A DNA stretch of 64,000 nucleotides from assembly GCA_016785225.1 (NCBI GenBank), contig JAFBJZ010000224.1:639001-703000 (forward strand), read 5' to 3'. Below, piece after piece: positions 11,301-25,400 of this stretch; within the stretch, counting starts at the first letter, position 1, and the number at the start of each line of letters is the position of its first letter. A program made the position numbers and the translations under genes. The DNA comes from Psettodes erumei. Its lineage: Eukaryota > Chordata > Actinopteri > Pleuronectiformes > Psettodidae. Under the pieces are notes generated by a model. It was not told the DNA's origin, did no database searches, and saw only the letters and a list, made by a program, of their open reading frames with translations.

Positions 11301-14300
11301 AATAAATGTTGCTTCAAGTGCAGCAAGCAAAGCTACTTTTTCAGTTTGCAGATGCAGATGGCTCTTGAATTTCAATCCATCTATAGGTTTTTCTTACTGC
11401 ATGGAGGGGTAGTGAAGGTTAATGTTTTTTGCCCATAGCGCTTTGAAAGGGTAAAATGTCTCTTTCGGGAAAGGCTCCGCTTGGTACTTTAATTTTAAGC
11501 GGGGCTTTGTTCAGATAATGACATTGTACACGGTCATGAAGCCTTTATGTGTAACCGTCTCTGCTCTCACCTTGCTGGATCTCTCTCTCTCTTTTTTTCC
11601 TTCTTCACCCAGGTACATGACAGATGGAATGCTGCTGCGGGAGGCCATGAACGATCCCCTGCTGGAGCGCTACGGTGTCATCATCCTGGACGAGGCCCAC
11701 GAACGCACGTTGGCTACAGACATCCTCATGGGGGTGTTGAAGGAGGTGGTCCGACAGAGACCTGACCTCAAGGTAAAAACAAGGGTTAGCATTAGTTTCA
11801 GGATTTGGTGGCAGGTGGATTGCATAGAGTTTCATTTCTTAAATCTCAATGTGATTATGTAGTCAGCAAATCCACACCCCCTGCGAAATAAAGGTTACCT
11901 CACTATTTTGTGTTATTTTAGACTTTGTGTACTCTTTACAGTAGGCTGACTTGTTTTCATAAATATGTCCCAAACAATGCTAACAAAGCACTGTTAAAGC
12001 TCTAAATATGACTTGCCCCAGGATAAATTCACTGACATCCAGTGTTTATGTCCCTCTTTTGTCACATTTCTCCTGTCGGTGTCCCCACGTCTGACGGCCG
12101 TGTGTCTGTTGAGGAAAGAGAAATGTTGCTGTTAAGCTCAGAAATGCACATCTATTCTGCGCCGCAGCACGAGTGGAGATTGGTCCCCGAGTTGGCCCCA
12201 TTTTGAGTCAATCAGCCAGGGTGCCGGTGTGGATGGGAGCGTAAAGGCAGGCAGAAGTTTTATAGGCAGTGTGTGCCAGACGTAATTCTCATACAGCAGA
12301 TGGATAATGACTAGTTGTTTGTCAGCGTGGAATCAAAGGTTAGATTGTTGTTCGCGGACTGTTAAATGAGGTCTAGGTTATTGGGAATGATCATCCACCC
12401 ACACCCCTCTATCTCCTTCATCCTCATCCCCTACCAAATTTGAAAGTTTAATTTGCCTTGATTAAGAGCAATTATGATGTCTCGCAGAGCGTAAAGCGAA
12501 ATGCAGAGACGCTGGCCCCTGAAAATGTTTGAGATTGAAAATGGGAGACGCGTTTCCCATCAGAATCCTAATGCGCTCTATCTAATGGCTCTGGAGAGAA
12601 CATTGTGTACCCAGTATCAGGAACAAGGATTGTCATAGCTCTGTGTAGGTCAGTGACTTGGAGTGTAACGCCAGGTTCGACACTATGGACACCATCTTGG
12701 GCTGGTGCCAGCGCTCTTACCATAAATTGTAATTCAGAGCATTATCTATCCTGTAAACCTTTTTTTTTTTTTTATTCTTCACCCGTCCCGCATTTGGTTG
12801 CACTGTTAGACACCTATCCATATCCCCCGCCATCATCAAGCCATAGTCATTGTCCACGTATTCTTCACTGAAGGCCTCCCATAATCACCAGTCGTTTAGG
12901 CCCTTTACAACCGTCTCACACCCCCCCTCTCTCCGTCCAGGTCATTGTCATGAGTGCTACGCTCGATGCCGGTAAGTTCCAGGTGTACTTCGACAGCTGC
13001 CCACTGCTAACCATCCCCGGACGCACCCACCCTGTCGAGATCTTCTACACGCCCGAACCGGAGCGGGACTACCTGGAGGCGGCCATCCGCACCGTCATCC
13101 AGATCCACATGTGTGAGGAGGACGAAGGGGATGTTCTGCTCTTCCTCACTGGACAAGAGGTACAAGTCCCTTAGTTTTCAATGGTATTTTTTTTTTTTTC
13201 ATGGATTAACTGTTTTGTACTACAGAGGTTTGTGGTGGTTGTAAACAGGAAACATTGCTGGTACTGAAAGATTTTTATACAGTTATGTTTTCTCTTTAGG
13301 TGACACATACGGGGCTGCAGCTAATGGTTATTTTTAGTTATTTATTAATTTATTTTTTAATGAAATGATTTGGAATCGTTGTCAGGTACAAAACACAAAT
13401 ATTGTCTTTTTTTAATATAGATCATTATAAAATTGTTGCTAATGCTCTATATTGTTTGGTATTTGTGCTTGATAAAAAACCCAATAAGCAATTATCAAAA
13501 TAATTGGCAATTCATTTTAGGTTTAACTATTCCATTAATCAGCCAATCCTTTTAGCACTAGGTTCATGTACAATATTGTTATTTCTGTCCACAAAGACAA
13601 GGTTATAGACCTGTATACATCTCCAAAGTCAAGAGCGTCCACATCAATCTAATTACATAGAGGAGTTACTCACATACGCAGTGTCGTGTGCACACACACG
13701 TGCACAGTCTCTGCACAGGAAATTATGAATCCTCTGACTGATAGATGTTAATGCATGCGACTGTGCCCGTTTGGGAAACCACCAGGATTTGCAGAGCGAA
13801 GGAGGGGAGGATTTTATTTATTTATTTATTTTTACGAGGAGTGACCCAGATTCTGCCCTTCCCACGAATCTCTGAAATTAAGTCATTTATTATTTTTTTC
13901 CCCTCTCCCTGCAAATGTTGTCCACTGATGTGTAATGGGGGGCAGGGTTCATGCCCAAAATGATGAATTTGGTCACAGCTGGGTGGACACACACACACGC
14001 ACAGCAAACGCACCAACAAATGTTTCAATCTCCTGATCATTGGGCAAGAAAAGCTTGTCGGAGCCAACAGGGCCTGCGCTGCTGCCATTATTCTCTTCCC
14101 CGCTCTGACAAAGTGGTTTTGGAGAACATGTGATAGCTTGTGTTTGAAAAGTTGAATATAACTTGTGTGAATACAACAGAGTTTGAGTTTCTCTTCAGTA
14201 TTTATACTTTTGCTGCGTCATGCCAATTCCTCATCGAGGCAAGGAACCGTGTAGTTGTTGCGTCTTTGTGACTTCCCCGCTCACATCTAGCAGTGGCGTG

Positions 14301-16375
14301 TTTATTAGCGGTAATTATTTGTCAGTCACGCGGCAGCTTGACGGCCGCAGCGAGCTTACGTCAGTTTTCATTTGTCAAAGCCTGATCGATACGAAGCTTG
14401 TTACGGAGGGGATGAAGTCATCGGAGGGCATGGCGTTTGAAGTGGTCTCCTTTGAGGGACCGGTAATTGATTTGAGATTTCGTGGTATCCCGGCTGCTCG
14501 GGCGGCCCGAAACACCGACGGTCGCTCCTGTGGACGTGCAGAAAAGTTTGGGGTGTTTGCAGGCGCTGAGATTTTTTGCAGTTCGATGTAATTCGGTGAT
14601 TTATATTCCACCCCCCCACACCCTCCGCCCACACTGTGACATACTAAGGCATTACCGAGAGCACTCCCACGGCGAGTTCATTATCACCCCCTCCTAATTG
14701 GGTTAAAGAAGTTAATGTGTGGTAGGTCTGTCAGAGATGGGTGTTCAAAGGGTGCTGCATCACGCCCCCTCCAGCGCTTCTTAACCCCGCCAGTCTCCCA
14801 GAAACGTTGATGTAGACTAATGATTGGGAGGCGGATCCACGGCAAAGCCACAGACTCTTTTTATCTGACTCTTTAAATTATAACAGACGAGAGCAAATTG
14901 CGCAGCGGTGCTCGGTTCTTCCCTCTTCCACAGTTTTTCTCTGCGAGATATTTCACTTCCACAAACAAATGGGAATGAAGCATCAGCTCCAAACAAGAAA
15001 GTCGAAACTTATCACAGCTGTTGAGCAAAGATAAGTCCTAATATTTAAGCTTACCCCTCAGCAGCTAACATCAAAACATGGGGATTGGCAGGGGGGGTTG
15101 TTTGCTAGTCAAGAGGAGTTCCTAAATGTGTTGCTTATTATCTTGGCTGAAGATTGTTGCTTCTGGGGTCGCAGGGAGAGCTGGTGGACAGGTTCCCAAC
15201 GCTGGCCAACTGCCCCCCCCCGTGTGTTTGTACGCGCACACACTCGCACGCTCTGTCTCCATGTCCCTAAGGGACAGACAGCCAGCTTGCTTCCAGCGCT
15301 TTGGCAAAGAGGTCCATTTTTTTCCCTCTGTGGCAGCTGCTGCTGCATCCAGAGGCTTGATAGGCTATTAATACCCAGGATAATTTTACCAATCCATTCA
15401 GATTTACTGTTTTCCACTTGTCAGTGTGTTGATTAAGAGGCACATGGCCATCAGCAGGGTTTGACTTAATGCAATGAGCAAGGTGACAAACAGGGCTAAT
15501 AACACACTTTGAGTCCGGGAGGAAAACGGGGAGCGTCGCCGCGGTGCTTTCTCACGTCAAGACAAGTGTTACTGGCCTCGCGTCGCGATACGAATGAAGT
15601 CAGCTTCAGTTAGGTTGCAATTAATTTAAACGCAGTATGCTTTTAGAAGAGGAAACAACGACATCTGAGAGGTTTTATAGGCTGTTTTGTTGGCAAAAAA
15701 AGAACTTGCATAAACAACCACGTTGCTCTTTATCTGCACGACCACCAGCAGCATCAATTTTGGGAATGGAAGAGCCTGTTCGTCAGTGCCTGTATTTATG
15801 ACACTTTAAAGCGTTGCTGCATTGTTCCCATGGGCCTGCAGGTGGTGCAACAGTATAGGATGTAATGTGACACATATAGTAACTGCTGCTTCATGAGGAT
15901 TAAATGACTGTTGTCAGGCAAACAAAGGAAATGCTCCTCAACGGCAGAAGTTGCTTAGAAATGAAAATTTGTTATGTTGTTCCGGGCTGGAGCAGAAACG
16001 ACTTTAAACCTGCAGGTATGAGCGTTAAAATATGCGCGTCCACTCGACCGGGGTAGGTAAAATTAAACAAGTTTTCCTGTGTTAGTGGGAGTCGGGTTGT
16101 GGAGTGCGTGGGCGTTTTTAGTACATTTAATGGTGTATTCCAGAAGGCCTCTTGAGAATAGGTGCTAGCCCTGCTCACCGTCGTGCCGTCCTATTCCTGG
16201 TGCTATTCAGGTCCTCTGTCTGTCTGCCAGCCCACCGGCTCTAGAACGTTCAGCTTCACTAAACTGATCTGCCATGATTTGCCGCTGGTTATGCATCAGT
16301 GCTGCAGTCTCATCTCACATTCCCCCTCTACAATACTGCACTGTGGAATAATGAACCCTGTTTGAGTCTGTCTGG

Positions 16376-16419
<44 letters not shown>

Positions 16420-19400
16420 GCGCGCGTTTGCCTCCCGAGCGTGCACTTCCATGTTTTCTGTGATTGCTGCATTTGACAACAGAGCCACAGGGAGCTCAGC
16501 AAAGCATACTGCAGTCCAGGTTTAATTTCCTCCGTCAGATGGAGCGATAGTTAGAACAAATGTACTGTAGCAGGGAACCACGGTTTCCCCGGCCGCCTCC
16601 CCTCGCCTGCCCCTATCATCCAGATTCGCCGCCATTGTTTGTCCAGGTGCTGTTCGGAACCTGTTTGATTCTGCTCTTTGCATACGCGAGCGATGCCCGG
16701 ATTAAGTGTCTCGCTTCTATTTTTCAGGAAATTGACGAAGCCTGCAAGCGGATCAAGAGAGAGGTCGACGACCTGGGGCCCGATGTCGGCGATATCAAAA
16801 TCATCCCGTTGTACTCCACACTGCCTCCACAGCAGCAGCAGAGGATCTTTGAGCCACCCCCGCCCAATAAACCGAACGGCGCCATCGGAAGGAAGGTATA
16901 ACTGCCTTGTTGCTATAAAAACACTTGGAGGGGGAGGTTGTGGGAGAGGTGCAAGTGAAAGAGAAATAGAGTGGGGTTGATGTAGAAAGGACAGATGGGG
17001 AATAAGGTGGGTAAAGCAAGAGAGCTGGAAGGTAGGGACTGAAACTTTTTTCCCCTTTCTCAGCTTTAGTGCAGAACTGACTCACACAACATATGCTGCT
17101 TTTGTCAGCATGCAATTCTCTGCTCTAAATTATAACTGGGGTATTACTCACGCCCTCTGAGCCTGAGGAAAGTATTGCGTTCGCAGTCGTTTTTATCTTT
17201 CTGCTACATTTTGCACGGGCCCACGCTGCTGCTCAGGGAGGAGGCCCGAGACCTTTGCTGTCCGATTTGCGACAGGTCACGCGAGCAAAAACAGGACTCT
17301 CCGCGCCGTCCCATAGTCGGATCGCTTAATCTCCGAGGAGCGGACGGCCTCTTATTGATACAGACAATTCCTCTCTTCTGCGTGACATTTCCTATTCAGA
17401 TGGGCTCATCACCAGAGTCGCAGCACCACCTGCGCTGCCACGCTCGCCGGCCAGGGACCTGACAGAACATCAGAATATCATCACTGCCAGTGCATGAGCA
17501 AACAGTCACCCCCAGCGTCTGATAGGGGTCGGTGTTGATGAATGACTCATTGCTACAGCCCCTCTAATTGAGGCAGACCGGGCCGACACACGAGCAGGAA
17601 AAAATATTTATGGGCTGTCAAAGCCAAACAAACGACGATGCTCTAAAACCGCCCAGTTCAACCTGGGTTTTTGGGGACGTAATGTGAGCGGTTCAAAGGG
17701 ATGACGGCATGAAACAGGGCCATGGTGCTCCCTCCTCTTGACGAACATCTTCATAGACGTCTCCTTAATTCCTATGGGTCGTTTTGCTTCAGGAAAAATT
17801 AAGTCAACGCAGCGTTCCTGCCGTGACCTCTGAACCGTCAGCCCGCCGGGCGTCTTTAGCTTCAGAAGGGCAGAACCGGTTCCCCGTTCGTCCGCGAGAT
17901 CAATTTGTCAGGCGCTTGTCGGATTGGTCGAGGTCGCGTCTGAAGTCGCCGTGCTTGAAGTAAATGTGCCTCCCCTCCATATCTGACTGAGCGACTCATC
18001 AAGTGAAAAACGCGGAGATGTCACCCGCGCCAGCCCAAGAGGAAGTAGTGAAAAAGAATTAATGTTCGCCGCGTCTGCAGCTATGCATGCTAACGACTGC
18101 ATTAGGCGCTCCTCAATTAACATAAAGCACTAGCTCGTCATTGCTCTGTTTCTCCAGGAAAGCCACCGATCTTCCATTTTTGAACAGTTTAATCATTCGG
18201 AGCCAGGCAGCAATTGATTAATTACAAACAAAGACTATAATCTCACTTTGCTTTGCAGCGTCTCAAAGATTGTCTCTAACAAATATGCTGTGATGAGTGT
18301 GAGGTTTGTTTTTAGCATAGTCACGTTTGGAATATTCCCTCAAATGCCACTTGTGATTCCACCACATATCCATTTCAATGAGCCCCGAATGCGGGTGCGT
18401 CAACGCAGCTCCAGGCACGTTCTCCTCTTCCCCCCACTCGGGGGAAGGCTTTATTTGTCAACAAGACCGTGTCTCCCAGCAGGGAATGTGAAAGATGGCC
18501 CGTGTTAGCCATAGTACTTGCTCTCCTGCAGGTAATAACCCAGAAATAACATGCAGAGATGATGCTCTAATGATATTACTGATGAAGAAGCCAGGATTAT
18601 CCAGTGCAGCAACAGACTGGAAGGAGCCAGCCTGCGTTCGGTGTAATGGCCCTAGCCTGGCTAATCCTTCAGAATCAATGCAGTCAATGAGGCCACCCAT
18701 ATGATCATGAAATGTGAGAGGGTGTCATGTGTGGCATCTGCTGGAGCGCTGACTGTGTCCCAACACGCAGGGCAGTGCAGCCTCACCTATTCCATTTTTT
18801 AAATGCGGACTTCCAAGCACACCGTGCCTTTCATGCCTTGCTGGGACGCTGGCATTTAGTGTCTGTCATGAGACACTGTCTGAAAGGCCGGTCTGTCTTT
18901 GTTTGGACAGCCACTTCATTTTCAGGCTGCCTCAGTGCGGCTAATTGCTTTCACAATGATGGGACTCCTCCGTACCTTTGGGCTTGCGGTGGCCCTTTCC
19001 ACTCCAGGAACCTGAAACCCGAGGCTGCCCACTGAACTTTTGGGAACCTTGTTAGTCTTTGATACTTCTTTCTTTTTGTTCTACTCGCCGCTCACTCAGA
19101 CTCGCTTTGAACGGCTTCCCCAGTCGTTCGTATCCCTGTCCTTCATGACACAGATGCAGTATTGAGATGATGGTTATTGCTGTGTATGGTGGAGTCATCT
19201 CTGCCGCGATGTGATGACACATCTGCTGCACCAGTCGGGATCGACAACCCCCGTTCATGGAACTTGGATTTAGAGCTGTTTTCAAGAGCCTGCACGAAAA
19301 CAGCAGGGAATAAGGCAATATCACACTTGTCTTGCTGGTATCAGTCAGATCTCGCCTGCAATTCATCCAGCTATGACATGAATTCCAACTCGTCCATTCA

Positions 19401-22400
19401 CCATCCATCTTTACTATTTTCTGATCAGTTTCATATGGATGTAGATGCTCACTGCCTTCTCTCCATCCCCCTGCTGGCATGCCAAGGGGGAATGAGTCTT
19501 TCGACAGGTGAATTACCCGAGGTCAAGGGCTGACTGAGGGGGAAAAAGGCCCTCCCTGGCATTAATAACTAAACAGCCAGGCATTCTCAGGCGGTAGAGA
19601 AATCCTTGCTTAAAAGGTGGGATTTAAAAGTCTCTCAGGCTCGCAGCTTGAAGACAGCTGAAGAGGCACAGCTACAAAGGAAGTGTGTCAAGTGTGCGAA
19701 ATTGGTTCTGTGGACCTGTATCAGCAGAGACTACAGAGAACCGTTTGGTTTTGAGCTTGGCATTGTATCACAACGACTGCCGGGAAAGCAGGCGGCCACC
19801 ACCAAACGACTGCTCCGGTCAGCCTGCAGCTTGTTCCTGTCCTGGTCGATGTGGAACACGTGAGCAAGGAAAAGATTTGAAGGTGTCGACAGGCGTTTTT
19901 TTTTTTTTTTATTTTCCAAACACCCACTTCAGTATTAAGCTGCAACACTGGAGCGGCAGCTGCCAGTCGAGTGGGCTGTGACCTGGCTGCCACAGTCTTA
20001 AGTGCAATGATGAATCGAGAGGATTTGTCTGTCCAATCGGTTTCCAGCGTTGTATAAGGAGAACTCACCCTGGCGGCGGTCAGGGTTTGCGTGAGAGCAG
20101 CTGCGAATCTGTCTCCCGCTCCTCCCCCTGTTTGTGTATATGCTGACAGCTAGAGACCCATAGGGGGGTGTGACTCACTCGATTTTTTTTTTTATTATTT
20201 TGCCCCATTTGGGCTGTCATTTCTCACAGACAGATTTGCTATGGGGGGTAATTGTAACAGAAAAAGATCTGCGACTATGAGACGGCGCAGGTTCACAGTT
20301 TCCCCGCTCGCATTTGTTTTCAGAAAGCCAAACAGCTTTTCATTTCACTTGTCTTCCCTCTCTCTGTTCTTCCCCGTGCAGTAGAGAAAGTTCACTCCTA
20401 ACTCTGCTCGAATCAACTTCTTATGTCAAGTGTAGATCCATCTTTAGATCGTGGGTCCTTTCGCTGCTTCATAACACCTGCACCCCAAAGTGATTGTCTG
20501 CTCTGCTCCCATGTCTTGTCACAAGTTTTTTCTTTTTACATGGACAGGTTGTGCAGTTTTCATATTGTGATATTTCAGTACCACATGCTGGAATAAAGGT
20601 CGTCCTTCTGACTTTTGTAATGATAAGTGTTGGTGGTGAACTAGTTGCTGTCAAATCCTAAAAGCCCCGGCACAAATAATAGCAGGTCTGCTCTGGAAAC
20701 ACTGTAGGACTTTTCTGCCGCTCAGGTCAGTGACTTTCAAAATGCTTCAAAAGTAAAGTCAGGACAAACTCTGGCGGTGCTGTTGGTATCTGGTGGCGTT
20801 CGGAGCGCAGCTGTCACAGAGCCAGCTTTGCACATGGCGCAGAGCGAGAGCTGGTGCGCTGGGGTCACACACGAGAGCTGCAGCAGCTGTGATTTTGGGG
20901 AGAGAAGACGCTCGGATGAAGGCAGTAACCATTGTTGGGCTCTCGGCGTATTTAAGAAGCAGGCCGCCTAAGAGGAACCATTACATCAACTATTTTCTGC
21001 AATTTTGAAAAACTCTTGGAAAGAGCTTTCCAAGAAAGGGAAGCTGACATCTTCACAAAAGCGGCAACATGCTGCGGACGGTCAGACGGAAACTCTGACC
21101 TCACACGTACATGTAACACAAAGGAGAGAGGTAATGCATTTGGAAGGGGGCTCTGAGCACCGAGCCAGCTCTCTCCACAAATACTTTGAAGGCACATTGA
21201 ATTTGAAACTGTTGCCCCCCCCACTCACATCAGGGAATATTTTTCAAGCAGAGCTGACACGACTGACTCTTTTATCACCTGTGCTAAAGAATTTATTTCC
21301 AAATTAAGTTCTGCACTTTACCGCGTCATACATGTATATTAAGAGCAGTCCAAGTCGTTGAGTTGTCTGCATCTGAATGTTTGCATGTTGGAATGGATGA
21401 GCGAAAATACGCGCCGCATACCACAGTCGATCCTGTTCAAACCCCACGAGGTGGATCATTCCTTAACACGCGTCTTCTCATTTCCACAGGTCGTGGTGTC
21501 AACAAACATCGCTGAGACGTCCCTTACCATTGACGGCGTGGTGTTTGTAATTGATCCCGGATTTGCCAAGCAAAAGGTTAGCTTCCCCCTCCTCCCCGCC
21601 GCCCCCATCTTCTCCCGCCACTCTTTATCTGCCGCGATCATCTGCGTCTGTTGCCTGAGAATCCCCAGATAAACACAGCAGTGTGCACCTGACAGCAGCA
21701 AAGATGGAAAAGCCAGTTATTTATTCCTCTGACATTTCACCAGCCTGGAGCCAAGTCATATACACACATATATATGCACTGGGATTTATTGTGTGTGCAC
21801 TTTTAGTTAGCTACTTGTGTATATATAGTAGATTTTGGGTGTTAGTGGTTGTTTACTTATTTTTTTAACTGTATGCTTCAAAATACCTACATCAGCATAG
21901 TTTTACCCTTTTTTTTCATCCACTGAAAAAGCGCTTCATCTTCCTCTTTTCCTGTCAGGTGTACAACCCGCGTATTCGAGTGGAATCGCTTTTGGTGACG
22001 GCCATCAGCAAGGCCTCAGCCCAGCAGAGGGCAGGTCGTGCCGGACGAACACGCCCGGGAAAGTGTTTCCGCCTCTACACCGAGAAAGCTTACAAGACCG
22101 AAATGCAGGTAAGGAGCAAGGCGTTTTGAAAATTGAAAATTCTGCGAGGTGTAAACAGGCGATTTATTCTCAGATCTCACATTCTTCTGTGCCATGGGCA
22201 GTTTGTAAACCCCCCCCCCCAGAGCAGCCCCTCAAGCTGGAAGCTCCATGATTCACAGGCTACGTGAATTATATTTCTGAGCTCGGTGCTAAACCACAGT
22301 GTCCCCACCCTTCCTTATAACCTGTGCTAATGACACAGCCGCCATGTGACAAATGAACCTGCGGACGCCCAGCTCTCCACTTTTAACAGGGTCATTCTTT

Positions 22401-25400
22401 CACGTCATGCTGAATGGCAACGAGATTTTTCTAAAAAACAAGTTAAATAGCCCTTCAAATGCCCTCGACTCCCGGTCTCTGTTCAACTTGACGTATGAGC
22501 GACAAGCAGGGAGATAATAAGCGCCCTGACTAATACATTTCGTGCGGCCCCGCTCTCTTGTACCTCTTAACTGGCACAGGACAACACGTACCCAGAGATC
22601 CTGAGGTCAAACCTGGGCTCCGTGGTGCTGCAGCTGAAGAAGCTGGGGATCGATGACCTGGTGCACTTTGACTTCATGGACCCACCAGGTTAGTATGAAA
22701 AAAAAAAATGAAATGTATGAGTGCTTGATTTTGTTTCCATACTGAAATATGAATCTTTGCACAGTAAAAAATTCATTTAATATCATAATCCTTCAGATTA
22801 CCCTCTAATCAAATAGATAATAGAAATTGATAATAATTCTGGTCAGCATTTCAGCTATAGTCATTCATTTCCATTCTTTAATTACCTCTCTTCTATTTAC
22901 ACTGCCTTCACATGCAACAGGGGATTCATAGGAAAGAATGCAGCACATAATCCAGAGCATTATATTCTTGTGGAAATATGTTTGTTCTGTGTGCAGCACG
23001 GATTCTTGAAATATTAATAAAACAAAGTGTAGGGTTTCTGTGTAAACGGACACACCGGTTCCTCTTCCGTTGTGTATCTGACCACGTTGCTGCTTCATCT
23101 CGTTTCCGCCAGTGACCGAGGGTGTCGGGCATCCCGCCATGACTCAGATCTGACTGACCTGATCGCAAAGAATGTTGAGGTCTTGATCACTGTGGCCCGT
23201 TTGAATCAGTATAAATGCGGTCGCTGTGAAATCTAGCAACGTTGAGTTTGTACTCTGGTCGTTGTGATGTGCAGTATCATATCTGGGTCGGCTGTGTCAC
23301 CAGGGAGCTTGGGAAGGAGTACAAAGCAAAAATAAAGTGATCTTGGCAGATATCAGATACCGCGTAGTGAACGTTGAGATTTGTGGGTAAGTGCTCTGGC
23401 ACACGCGTCAGTCGTGTTTTGCAGTTTTTATGAGGAGTTTACTTTAACTTTAGTTTTTTTTTTTGCTGTACAAAGTGAGAAAAGACAGCGACATGTGAAG
23501 TTACTCTGTCTGATCGCTCAATTTGTCTTCTGGCACTCTTGTGTTTTGTATTTCTTAATCCTTGTACATCAGAATTATGCTGGATCCATTCCAGAACACA
23601 GGCCGTGTCTCACTGAGGCACTGAGTTTATGGCGCTCTCCAGGAGAATGTGTGTTCCCTACATCTTCCCGAGGAGACCCCCCCCCCCTTTCCCTATCCCT
23701 AACCTCACCCTCCCCTCTTTTCTCACCATAATATAGTTTTCATCTCACCTCTGAGATTAAACCCATCTCTCCCCGTCCACTGTGGCAAACGCCATTTTGA
23801 GAATGAAATTGGTTACATCAATAGCGGCGCTATCACCTTGGCTATTGCCTTCCCTTTATATTCCTCCAGTGAAACGTGACTGACCTCCGCCGCCACCCCC
23901 ACATTTCTCACAAAACGTGCGGGCGAGCGTCAGCGTATGGGATTGGCCTCGTCTGCCGAGTCCGAACTGGGAACAGTGGGGCGAAGGGAAAGGAGCGGTT
24001 GGGGGGGATTACCTTTTTATTTATTTGATCCACTCACGGCAGAAGGTTTCTCTCCTAACTAGCTCCGGAACGCACTGGAAGCTGGAGCGAGGTGGGTGCA
24101 GCAGATGATGTCTGTGAGAGTTCCTGGACAGGCGCTTCATAATACCCAGTTACAGTGGATCAATTCTGATGCGCCGTGTCAAAGGCCCACCCCGGTGTAA
24201 ATGCACAGGTCAAAGAAATGTCTCTGGAGAGTGAAGACGTCAAGTTTGAGGGTTTTGCAAGATGTGAGCTGGAGGAGTTTTATTGTCACTTTTTAGTTTC
24301 AAATCCTAAATGGTGGGATAGGAACAATCAGAAGCTTCCTTGTTTTAGGCTAGTGTTTGTTTTTAGAATGCATTTTATACATTTACATATATTTTGTATT
24401 TATTTCTTGATGTTTCAGTTTCTAGTCATCTGAATTAAAGTTACCATCCCCCTGATAATCAAAGACACTTGTCCGTAAGCTTAACGGATCCTTGATTTTC
24501 TTCCCTTTTGCTGCGAAACGCTCAAATATCGAGTATATTTTTCTCTTTGCTTACCTCGCTGCTCGCTCTCTAAACACAGGAGCGACGGTGTGAGCCAGCC
24601 AACCAAATGGAAAATCCAAAAGAAATCAGTAGCGATTTACACAAGGACTTGGCTGGGTGGGATTCATTTGCCTTGTGACATTTCCAAAGAAGTACCTTTC
24701 AAAGCCAATGTGGTTTAATGTACCTTTAGCCTTTCGTCTCATTGATTTGGCCCTTGGTTAATATATTGGATTCTTGTGTGTTGAGGCAGTCAATACTTAC
24801 TTTCTGATGAGCCGCATTGTGTATAGATTGAATTTCCACACTGGTTCATCATGCCAGCAGAACTTGGAAATCAGATTTTCAGTTTGAGTTCAGCCCGGTA
24901 CGAGCCGCTGGTGTGGTAAGTAATGTGGCCGGCACTCGCTGCCGTGTTTAAAAAAAAAAAAAAAAAAAACGAAAAGGAAAAAGTAGCTTTGATGCCCCAA
25001 ATCAATATTTGTTAATCATAAAAAAATGCCTCCCTGCTGTTTGAAATTGAATTTTTTGGGGAGCACTTGAGAGAAATGAAAGCGAACGAGCAGCACAGCC
25101 AGTGCTCGGAGCTAATTTTCAGTTAACATGCAACTGGTCATTAGGCTTCAGCGCTCGGGAGCCAAAGGTCAATAATTGCATCTGGAGGAAAAATCTTTTA
25201 ACCAAACGGTGGAAGCCTTTTGTGTTGAAGCATTAAGTAGAAAGTTCTCCTGTAATTGCATTAGTTGTTTAGGATTGCCTGAGCGGAGGATGAAAAATGA
25301 GCTCTGCCGTGATTACTTCTCCGCTAAGTTGCTGTCTAGCGTAACTCCGGCCATCAAATACAGGGCGCCCTCTCATTCTGATTCACCTCATGCTCCCTGC

